The notes under the pieces were generated by a model. The model saw only the letters and a program-made list of their open reading frames with translations, searched no databases and was not told the DNA's origin. DNA of 12,525 nt from contig CAZIRB010000072.1 of assembly GCA_964541695.1 (NCBI GenBank), forward strand, positions 1 through 12,525, in the 5' to 3' direction. The stretch's first letter is position 1, and every line of letters begins with the position of its first letter. Source of the stretch: CAZKGE01 sp964541695 (GTDB lineage: Bacteria > Bacillota > Clostridia > Christensenellales > CAG-138). Of this stretch, positions 1 through 5,890 are shown piece after piece. The translations under genes and the position numbers were made by a program.

Positions 1-743
1 TCGACCCCGAGCCGGCCGATCACGTCCTCGTATAAAGAAAAGTCCACAATTGTCGTCCAGACGCTTTTGGCGCTGTCCGCGCGCGTGAACACCTGTTGCT
101 GCCCCAGCACGTCCGCGGCGTACGCGGGGTTCTGCAGCAGAACATAGGCGCGCAGCGCGGGATTGAGCAAGCCTTCGCGCTGTATCTCGGGACTGAACTG
201 GCTCAGCGGAACGGCGGCGGCGTAACAAAACTCCGCGTACGCGTCCGTGCCGCCGGAGCGGATGGCGAGTGAGTCAAGCGGCGGCCCGGCGCTCTGCCGC
301 TGCTGCGCGGGGATACCGTCCGCGCCGATCACGGTCGCGTCGACGAACGCTTTCGCGGCGGCCGACTCGTACTTTATTGGGGTCGAAAGTCCCTCCGGCA
401 GGTGCAATATCTCGTAGCCGCCGTCCTCAAACTCGACGATCAGCACCAGACGGAAGCGAAGATAAACGAGCGGTTTCTGCGCGCTCTCAATGCCGCCCCG
501 CGGCTCCGCTACCGGCAGAAGCTTAAACAGCTCGACGCGGTTTACGGGCGAGCCGAAGCTTTTGTTGGGCGCTTCGGACTCTGTTGCGCCGCGATTGACG
601 ATGTACAGCCGCAGCGGAGCCTTTGCGCCTGTCGGCGCGCCTTGTTCATACCGCTCCTGGAACACAAGCTGCATCTGCGGCAGAACCGCCCTTGCAAGGA
701 TTCGCTTTGCGAGGATTTCGATGGTTTCCAGACCGTCGCGCAT
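1..743 (-). CDS. Unrecognised protein, 3' end beyond the window
   Basis: An open frame of 247 codons runs from an ATG at 743 (minus strand) to the window edge without a stop. The start is supported by GGGAGG ending about 9 bases upstream. The protein begins MRDGLETIEILAKRILARAV. It shows no signal peptide or membrane segment, and alternates charged helix-like stretches with beta-like ones (LVYLRFRLVLIVEFEDGG at about residues 91-108). A Gln/Ala-rich part lies near residues 145-150. I do not recognise the family and assign no function. Codon third positions look somewhat less GC-rich (GCA, ACA, CAA, AAA) than in the catabolic operon downstream. A terminator at 834-863 separates it from the acetyltransferase gene, so it is probably its own transcription unit. 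The absence of stops over 743 bases, the start site and the coherent composition make a real gene likely. Confidence 0.72.
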   Translation of the reverse strand, partial: MRDGLETIEILAKRILARAVLPQMQLVFQERYEQGAPTGAKAPLRLYIVNRGATESEAPNKSFGSPVNRVELFKLLPVAEPRGGIESAQKPLVYLRFRLVLIVEFEDGGYEILHLPEGLSTPIKYESAAAKAFVDATVIGADGIPAQQRQSAGPPLDSLAIRSGGTDAYAEFCYAAAVPLSQFSPEIQREGLLNPALRAYVLLQNPAYAADVLGQQQVFTRADSAKSVWTTIVDFSLYEDVIGRLGV

Positions 744-833
744 GCTTTATGGCCTCCCGTCGCAGGTTTGTGGGCGCGCCCCGCCCGCCCCATCCTATGC
801 GCGCGCACCGGGATGCGTGACGGGAAAACGGCG

Positions 834-863
834 AAAAAAGGACCCGGCCTGACCGCCGGGCCC
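834..863 (-). terminator. Rho-independent terminator after the AraC-GNAT unit
   Basis: Read on the minus strand, a 9-bp GC stem (GGGCCCGGC pairing with GCCGGGTCC, one G-U wobble, 6-base loop) is followed directly by six T residues (834-839). It lies about 125 bases beyond the acetyltransferase stop codon and should end the regulator-acetyltransferase transcript before the gene at 743. Confidence 0.8.
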
Positions 864-878
864 TCTCCTTCCATTTTA

Positions 879-987
879 CCGGTTTGCATGCTTTGTCATC
901 GTCTTTTGCCAGCTCTCCGTCCTCCGGCGCGAGCGTGTAGATGCGCTCCGGTAGTCCGCTCGTTTTCGTCCACGCTTCGGCATAATC
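879..987 (-). pseudogene. In-frame relic repeating the end of the acetyltransferase gene
   Basis: The DNA just after the acetyltransferase stop stays open in the same frame and repeats the end of that gene. PERIYTLAPEDGELAK here matches PERIYMIALKNGERA-stop in the intact gene. Aligned codon by codon from CCG to the stop codon, 39 of 48 bases agree (my hand count), including a perfect 15-base run at 937-951 and 1021-1035. The copies lie 84 bases (28 codons) apart. The intact gene's TAA corresponds to AAA in the relic. This looks like the tail of a second, mostly deleted acetyltransferase gene or a partial tandem duplication. It has no start codon of its own in that frame with a ribosome site that I can see, so it is probably not translated. 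Confidence 0.5.
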
Positions 988-1503
988 TTATGCCCGCTCC
1001 CCGTTTTTCAGCGCGATCATGTAGATGCGCTCCGGGTAATCCCTGCCGCCGATGCGGCAGACTGTCTCCTCGGCCAGCTTGCAGCCGAGATGCTCATAGA
1101 ATCCGCGCGACGGGTTATCGCGCAGGCAGCCGATGACGACCTGCCGGAAGCCGCGCGCGGCAAGCTCGGCGCAGCAAGCGTCGACGAGGCCGCGCCCCAG
1201 CCCCGCGCCATGGTACTCGGCCAGCACATAGAGCGCGTACAGCTCGCCGCAGCCAGCGTAGGTCCCTTTCGACGCTTCACCAAACAGGGCGGTGCCGACG
1301 ATCCGCTCCGAGTCGAGCGCGACGAACACGCCGCCCGATTCGATCTGCCCGCGCGTGCGCGCAAGGCGCGCTTCGTCGACCGTGAGCGCGTCTAGCAACG
1401 CGCCGTCGATGACGCCGCGGTAGGCCGTTTTCCAGGTTGCGGTCAGTACCGCCGCGACCTGGGCCTCCTCGCCCAATTCGGCCCTGCGAACGCAAAACTC
1501 CAT
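988..1503 (-). CDS. GNAT-family N-acetyltransferase
   Basis: A protein of 171 residues of the Gcn5-related N-acetyltransferase family, which moves an acetyl group from acetyl-CoA to an amine; the substrate cannot be told from sequence. The acetyl-CoA binding motif A is clear (LYALYV, then HGAGLGRGL), followed by the motif B region NPSRGFYEHLG typical of the fold. The length is normal for a single-domain GNAT. I choose the ATG at 1503 (MEFCVRRAELGEEA): it lies 4 bases after the AraC stop and has GGGAG, inside the last AraC codons, about 8 bases upstream. A longer in-frame start at 1587 lies inside the AraC gene and is unlikely. The tight spacing means it is co-transcribed and probably translationally coupled with the regulator. 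Its link to sugar-acid metabolism is unclear. Confidence 0.9.
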   Translation of the reverse strand: MEFCVRRAELGEEAQVAAVLTATWKTAYRGVIDGALLDALTVDEARLARTRGQIESGGVFVALDSERIVGTALFGEASKGTYAGCGELYALYVLAEYHGAGLGRGLVDACCAELAARGFRQVVIGCLRDNPSRGFYEHLGCKLAEETVCRIGGRDYPERIYMIALKNGERA

Positions 1504-1507
1504 ATCG

Positions 1508-2362
1508 CTACTCCCGGATGGCGTACTCGCGCGGCGAGACGCCGTATTCGTTCCGAAATGCCTTATAAAAGCCTGAATATTCGGCAAAGCCGCACCGTTC
1601 GGCCACGGCCGTGAGCGGCAGCCCTTCGCGGATGAGGTCCCGCGCGCGGATCATGCGCTTCTGCATCAGCATGCGGTAGATCGAGACCCCGGTCTCCTTG
1701 CGGAACGCGCGCGCCATGTGGTACTTGGACAAAAACACCTTTTCGGCAAGTTCGTCGAGCGAAATGGGCTCGGCCAGGTGCGCGTCCAGATACGACGCGA
1801 TCGTGCCCGCAAGCTTGCTCACGCGCACGTCGGGGCGCTGGTGCGGGCCGGGATGCACGAGGCAGACGCGGTTGAGCAGCACGAGCAGCTCGGCCGCGAG
1901 CGCGGTGCACAGGACGCGCTGACCAAACGCCTCATCGTTCGACGCGGCGAGCAGCGCAAACAGCCGCTCCGTGATCGGCCCGCGCTGCTCGTCCGTGAGC
2001 CGGTATGCGCCGCGCCGCTTGGCAAAGAAGCACGACGCCAGGTCCGCGCCGCGCGCGGACAGCCGCTCCACAAACGCGCGCGACAGCCACAGCACGATGC
2101 GCTCGTACGGCGCATTCGGATCCTGCAGCAGCAGCCGGTGCAGCTGATTCGGCCCGATCAGCAACAGGTCGCCCGGGTTCATCGAGAACGTCGCGTCGTC
2201 GATCTGGTACGAGATGCTGCCGGACAGCAGCAGGTAGCACTCGTAAAAATCGTGGAAATGCAGCAAAACGTGCAGCTCTCGGCTGTCGTTGTAGTGATAG
2301 ATTTCGTAGTCCTCGAGCAGCATGTGCTGCCGCTGCTGGAACACGTGCTGGATCGTCTCCAT
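1508..2362 (-). CDS. AraC-family transcriptional regulator
   Basis: A 284-residue AraC/XylS-type regulator. The N-terminal part (about residues 30-95) is a cupin-like ligand-binding domain with the pattern H35-F-H37 and E41, then PGDLLLIGPNQLH ending at H75. The C-terminal 100 residues form the paired helix-turn-helix DNA-binding domain: first helix pair around ISLDELAEKVFLSKYHMARA, second around LTAVAERCGFAEYSGFYKAF, ending in the family-typical GVSPREYAI. The start at 2362 (METIQHVF) is chosen because GGAGGGGG lies just upstream; an in-frame ATG at 2410 would overlap the promoter. The gene is divergent from the kinase-gnd-SDR-LarA operon, the usual arrangement for a local activator. I infer it senses a sugar acid such as fructuronate, mannonate or gluconate. 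Regulation of that operon is inferred from position only. Confidence 0.93.
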   Translation of the reverse strand: METIQHVFQQRQHMLLEDYEIYHYNDSRELHVLLHFHDFYECYLLLSGSISYQIDDATFSMNPGDLLLIGPNQLHRLLLQDPNAPYERIVLWLSRAFVERLSARGADLASCFFAKRRGAYRLTDEQRGPITERLFALLAASNDEAFGQRVLCTALAAELLVLLNRVCLVHPGPHQRPDVRVSKLAGTIASYLDAHLAEPISLDELAEKVFLSKYHMARAFRKETGVSIYRMLMQKRMIRARDLIREGLPLTAVAERCGFAEYSGFYKAFRNEYGVSPREYAIRE

Positions 2363-2381
2363 GTCCGCCCCCTCCACCTTA

Positions 2382-2410
2382 AGAATAGAGCAATACCGGA
2401 AATGTTTCAA
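2382..2410 (-). promoter_or_regulatory. Sigma-A-type promoter for the AraC-GNAT unit
   Basis: On the minus strand, TTGAAA (2410-2405) is followed after exactly 17 bases by TATTCT (2387-2382), a near-consensus housekeeping promoter. Transcription would begin at about 2375, leaving a leader of only about 12 bases that carries the ribosome site GGAGGGGG before the ATG at 2362. Confidence 0.65.
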
Positions 2411-2418
2411 GCATGATT

Positions 2419-2451
2419 TGTATAGAAGATGTATCGGAGAGCGGATATACT
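2419..2451 (+). promoter_or_regulatory. Candidate regulated promoter and AraC operator of the catabolic operon
   Basis: TATACT at 2446-2451 is a good -10 element facing the kinase gene, but no good -35 hexamer lies 16-18 bases upstream (TAGAAG is the best there). In its place are two adjacent 11-bp direct repeats, TGTATAGAAGA (2419-2429) and TGTATCGGAGA (2430-2440), matching at 9 of 11 positions. One-turn direct repeats next to a promoter lacking a -35 box are what an AraC-type activator site would look like. The assignment is inferred from pattern and position. Confidence 0.45.
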
Positions 2452-2494
2452 GGCGGTATCAACAAAACAAATCGAGAAATCAGAGAGGTCAGCC

Positions 2495-3562
2495 ATGGAT
2501 AAGAAAAAACGCTACGCCGTCGCGAGCCCGACGAGCATGGGCGTGCGCATCACGCCCGCCGACCGGCAGCCGGTCCACACGAGCCATACATTTTATCTGC
2601 AGTGCACGAGCGCGGAGTCGAACGTGCTCAACATCGCCTCGTCGCTCGGCTGCGAGTGCCTCGTGCTGACGAAGTTTGTCGAGGACAGCCCGATTTCGAG
2701 CTTTATCAAAAGCGAGCTTTCCGGCCGCAACATCCGCGCCGAGGGCGTGTGCGTGCCGCAGGGCGGGCCGTGGGGGTACCGCCACCAGTTCAACATCGCG
2801 GACAGCGGCTTCGGGCTGCGCGGACCGCGCGTGTGGAACGACCGCGCGGGCGAGGTCGGCCGCACGCTTTCGATCGCGGAATTCGACATCCCGCGCATAT
2901 TCGGCGAGGAGGGCGTGTCGATCCTGCATATCTCGGGCCTGATTGCGGCGCTGTCGCCCGAGACCGCGGTCTTCTGCGCGGAGCTTGCCAAAAAGGCCCG
3001 GGAATACGGCACGATGGTGTCGTTCGACCTCAACTACCGCGCGTCGTTTTGGGCGGGCCGCGAGGCCGAGCTTTTAAAAACGTTTCGCAGCATCGCGGCG
3101 CTCTCGGACGTATTGGTCGGCAACGAGGAGGATTTCCAGCTTGCGCTGGGGCTCTCCGGCCCGGAGGCGGGCGGGAAGGACCTCGCCGCGAAGATCGAGG
3201 GCTTTCAGGGCATGATCGCGGAGGCGAGAAAGGCCTATCCGAACGTCTCGTACTTCGCCACGACGCTGCGGCAGGTCGTCAGCGCGAACGAGCATCTCTG
3301 GGGCGCGCTGCTGTACGCGGACGAAAAGTGGCACGTCGAGGAGCCGCGGCCAATTCCCGTGCTCGACCGCATCGGCGGCGGCGACGGCTTTACCGGCGGA
3401 CTTTTGTACGGCATCTACCGCGGCTGGAGTGCAGAGAAATGTTTGCAGTTTGGCTGGGCGTCCGGCGTGCTCGCGGTGACGGACCTCAACGACTACGCCA
3501 CGCCCGCCGACGAGGAGCAGGTGTTCAGCATCTACAAGGGCAACGCACGCGTCAAGCGCTAG
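2495..3562 (+). CDS. PfkB-family sugar-acid kinase (KDG kinase-like, probable gluconokinase)
   Basis: A 355-residue cytoplasmic kinase of the PfkB/ribokinase family. The C-terminal signature DRIGGGDGFTGG (residues 291-302) contains the anion-hole glycines and catalytic base D297. FDLNYR (177-182) matches the D-x-N-x-R motif of 2-keto-3-deoxygluconate kinases, whose Arg contacts the substrate carboxylate, and NEED (210-213) is the family metal/phosphate motif. The N-terminal Gly-Gly of PfkB proteins is replaced: the region reads CTSAESNVLNIASSLG (37-52). The start at 2495 has AGAGAGG upstream; an earlier ATG at 2429 would lie in the promoter. It is the first gene of a four-gene operon, 11 bases before gnd. 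Homology alone suggests KDG kinase, but with gnd next door and no aldolase or dehydratase, D-gluconate is the more sensible substrate (ATP + gluconate -> 6-phosphogluconate). That specificity is inference. Confidence 0.88.
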   Translation: MDKKKRYAVASPTSMGVRITPADRQPVHTSHTFYLQCTSAESNVLNIASSLGCECLVLTKFVEDSPISSFIKSELSGRNIRAEGVCVPQGGPWGYRHQFNIADSGFGLRGPRVWNDRAGEVGRTLSIAEFDIPRIFGEEGVSILHISGLIAALSPETAVFCAELAKKAREYGTMVSFDLNYRASFWAGREAELLKTFRSIAALSDVLVGNEEDFQLALGLSGPEAGGKDLAAKIEGFQGMIAEARKAYPNVSYFATTLRQVVSANEHLWGALLYADEKWHVEEPRPIPVLDRIGGGDGFTGGLLYGIYRGWSAEKCLQFGWASGVLAVTDLNDYATPADEEQVFSIYKGNARVKR

Positions 3563-3573
3563 GGAGGGTATGT

Positions 3574-5025
3574 ATGAAACAGGCGGACATCGGATTGATC
3601 GGCCTCGCCGTGATGGGCGAGAACCTCGTGATGAACATGGAATCGAAGGGCTTCTCGGTCGCGGTGCATAACCGCACTTCGGAGAAGGTGGACGCGTTCC
3701 TCGCGGGCCGCGCGCGCGGCAAACACGTGACCGGCTGCCGCACGCTCGAGGAGCTGCGAGACGCGCTGGCTAAGCCCCGCAAGGTGATGCTGATGGTCAA
3801 GGCGGGGCAGCCCGTCGACGAGTATATTGAGAAGCTGCTTGCCGTGCTCGAGCCGGGCGACGTGATCATCGACGGCGGCAACAGCCATTTTCCGGATACT
3901 GCGCGCCGCACGGCCTACGTGGAGTCTAGAGGCCTATTGTACATCGGCACCGGCGTGTCCGGCGGCGAGGAGGGCGCGCTCAAGGGGCCCTCGATGATGC
4001 CGGGCGGCTCGCCCGCAGCCTGGCTGCTCGTCAAACCGATATTCCAGGCGATCTCGGCCAAGGTCGAGGACGGCTCGCCGTGCTGCGACTGGGTGGGTGA
4101 AAACGGCGCGGGGCATTTTGTCAAGATGGTGCACAACGGCATCGAGTACGGCGACATGCAGCTCATCTGCGAAGCGTATCAGCTGATGCGCGACGTGCTC
4201 GGCATGTCGGCCGGCGAAATGAGCGAGGTGTTCGCCGAGTGGAACCGTGGCGAGCTGGACAGCTATCTCATCGAAATCACGCGCGATATATTGGCCTACA
4301 AGGACGCCGACGGCGCGCCGCTCGTCGACCGTATCCTCGACACGGCGGGCCAGAAGGGGACCGGCAAATGGACGGCGATCGCGGCGCTGGACGAAGGCGT
4401 GCCGCTGACGCTGATCGGCGAGGCGGTGTTTTCCCGCTGCCTGTCCGCCATGAAGGACGAGCGCGTGCGCGCGGCCAAGGCTTTTATGCGCGAACCGGCC
4501 GCCTATGGCGGCGACAGGCAGGCGTTTCTCGACGCAATCCGCGGCGCGCTGTACGCGTCGAAGATCGTCTCCTACGCCCAAGGGTACGCGCTGATGCGCG
4601 CGGCGGCCAAGACCTACGGCTGGAACCTCAACTACGGCGGCATCGCGCTGATGTGGCGCGGCGGCTGCATCATCCGCAGCGTGTTCCTAGGCAAAATTAA
4701 GCAGGCGTACGACACAAACCCGGAGCTGACGAACCTGCTGCTCGACCCGTACTTTGCCGAGGCGGTGGAGTCGCGCGCGCGCGCGTGGCGCGAGGTCGTC
4801 TCCACGGCCGTGCTGTCGGGCGTGCCTGCCCCGGCCATGGGCGCGGCGCTATCCTACTTTGACGGCTACACGACCGAGAAGCTTCCCGCCAATCTCCTGC
4901 AGGCGCAGCGCGACTACTTCGGCGCGCACACCTACGAGCGCACCGACGCTGCGCGCGGCGCATTCTTCCACACCAACTGGACGGGCGAGGGCGGGGACAC
5001 CGCTTCCACCGTCTACAATGCGTAA
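3574..5025 (+). CDS. gnd: 6-phosphogluconate dehydrogenase, decarboxylating
   Basis: This 483-residue enzyme oxidises and decarboxylates 6-phosphogluconate to ribulose 5-phosphate, making NAD(P)H and CO2. It is the full-length homodimeric type. The Rossmann motif GLAVMG is at residues 10-15, and HNRTSEK (32-38) at the end of the second strand fits NADP binding. DGGNSHFPDT (100-109) and GVSGGEEGALKGPSMMPGG (127-145) are family signatures. K184 and E191 within the KMVHNGIEYGDMQ stretch are the catalytic pair. GQKGTGKWT and a GIALMWRGGCIIR segment follow, and the C-terminal tail carries HTNW. The start at 3574 follows GGAGGG and lies 11 bases after the kinase stop. The frame is open far upstream, but that part overlaps the kinase and is not coding. 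Its place between a kinase and a mannonate/fructuronate SDR suggests a catabolic rather than purely housekeeping copy. Confidence 0.97.
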   Translation: MKQADIGLIGLAVMGENLVMNMESKGFSVAVHNRTSEKVDAFLAGRARGKHVTGCRTLEELRDALAKPRKVMLMVKAGQPVDEYIEKLLAVLEPGDVIIDGGNSHFPDTARRTAYVESRGLLYIGTGVSGGEEGALKGPSMMPGGSPAAWLLVKPIFQAISAKVEDGSPCCDWVGENGAGHFVKMVHNGIEYGDMQLICEAYQLMRDVLGMSAGEMSEVFAEWNRGELDSYLIEITRDILAYKDADGAPLVDRILDTAGQKGTGKWTAIAALDEGVPLTLIGEAVFSRCLSAMKDERVRAAKAFMREPAAYGGDRQAFLDAIRGALYASKIVSYAQGYALMRAAAKTYGWNLNYGGIALMWRGGCIIRSVFLGKIKQAYDTNPELTNLLLDPYFAEAVESRARAWREVVSTAVLSGVPAPAMGAALSYFDGYTTEKLPANLLQAQRDYFGAHTYERTDAARGAFFHTNWTGEGGDTASTVYNA

Positions 5026-5035
5026 GGAGGCCGCT

Positions 5036-5887
5036 ATGAAACTTCCGTATACCCCCGATTTTTCCGGCAAGGTCGCCGTGGTGACAGGCGGCGCGGGCGT
5101 GCTGTGCGGCATGTTCGCCAAAAGCTTAGCCAAGTGCGGCGCGAAAATCGCGATCCTCGACCTGGCGGAGGACAAGGCCGCCGCGATCGCGGACGAGATT
5201 AAGAAGGACGGCGGAGAGGCCATCGCCGTCAAGGTCAACGTGCTCGAATCGGAGAGCGTCGAGGCGGCGCATCGGGCGGTGCTCGCCGCCTATGGGACCT
5301 GCGATATCCTCATCAACGGCGCGGGCGGCAACAACCCGCGCGCGACGACGGACGACGAGTTTTTCGACGCGTCCGTGCTGGCTGCGGCCGGAAAAAAGAG
5401 CTTCTTCGATCTCGATCCCGCGGGGTTCGACTTCGTGTTCGGATTGAATCTCAAGGGCACGCTGCTGCCGACGCAGTCGTTCGCGCGCGACATGGCGGAG
5501 CGCGGCGCGGGCGTGATACTGAACGTCTCGTCGATGAACGCGTTCACGCCGCTGACGAAGATTCCCGCGTATTCCGCGGCCAAGGCCGCCGTGTCGAACT
5601 TCACCAAGTGGCTCGCGGTCTATTTTGCCAAGTGCGGCGTCCGCGTCAACGCGATCGCGCCGGGCTTTTTCTCGACCGCGCAGAACGCCGCGCTGCTTTG
5701 GAACGCCGACGGCACGCCGACCGCGCGCACGGATAAGATATTGCGCAACACGCCGATGGGACGCTTCGGCGAGGCGGAGGAGCTGGTCGGCGCGCTGCTG
5801 TTTTTGCTCGACGATGCCGCGTCCGCGTTCGTCACGGGCGTGGTGCTGCCGGTCGACGGTGGATTTTCGGCTTATTCGGGGGTGTAA
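5036..5887 (+). CDS. uxuB: SDR oxidoreductase, D-fructuronate reductase / D-mannonate oxidoreductase type
   Basis: A 283-residue classical short-chain dehydrogenase. The nucleotide motif TGGAGVLCG is at residues 17-25, NGAG at 94-97, the catalytic Ser in NVSSMNAF (163-170), and Y179-x-x-x-K183 in YSAAK. The stretches NGAGGNNPRATTDDEF, SSMNAFTPLTKIPAYSAAKA and the C-terminal VDGGFSAYSGV are, from memory, characteristic of the Firmicutes D-mannonate oxidoreductase group (Bacillus UxuB/YjmF type), which interconverts D-mannonate and D-fructuronate. D42 at the end of the second strand suggests NAD(H) rather than NADP(H). The start at 5036 has an ideal AAGGAGG 7 bases upstream and lies 10 bases after the gnd stop. 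A gluconate 5-dehydrogenase is the main alternative, but the signatures favour mannonate/fructuronate. No mannonate dehydratase gene is nearby. Confidence 0.88.
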   Translation: MKLPYTPDFSGKVAVVTGGAGVLCGMFAKSLAKCGAKIAILDLAEDKAAAIADEIKKDGGEAIAVKVNVLESESVEAAHRAVLAAYGTCDILINGAGGNNPRATTDDEFFDASVLAAAGKKSFFDLDPAGFDFVFGLNLKGTLLPTQSFARDMAERGAGVILNVSSMNAFTPLTKIPAYSAAKAAVSNFTKWLAVYFAKCGVRVNAIAPGFFSTAQNAALLWNADGTPTARTDKILRNTPMGRFGEAEELVGALLFLLDDAASAFVTGVVLPVDGGFSAYSGV

Positions 5888-5890
5888 AAA

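Noticed and set aside
1718..2416. Long open frame antisense to the AraC gene
   Set aside because: Composition is Arg/Gln/Val-rich with no ribosome site or domain; it mirrors a well-supported regulator gene in GC-rich DNA.
2602..3573. Upstream in-frame extension of gnd, giving an apparent 807-residue fusion
   Set aside because: The extension overlaps the kinase in another frame and is Arg-rich noise; gnd has its own GGAGGG and its Rossmann motif begins right after the ATG at 3574.
5036..5887. SDR as a gluconate 5-dehydrogenase
   Set aside because: The NNPRATTDDEF region, the MNAFTPLTKIPAYSAAKA block and the GGFSAYSGV tail fit the mannonate/fructuronate group better; kept only as an alternative.
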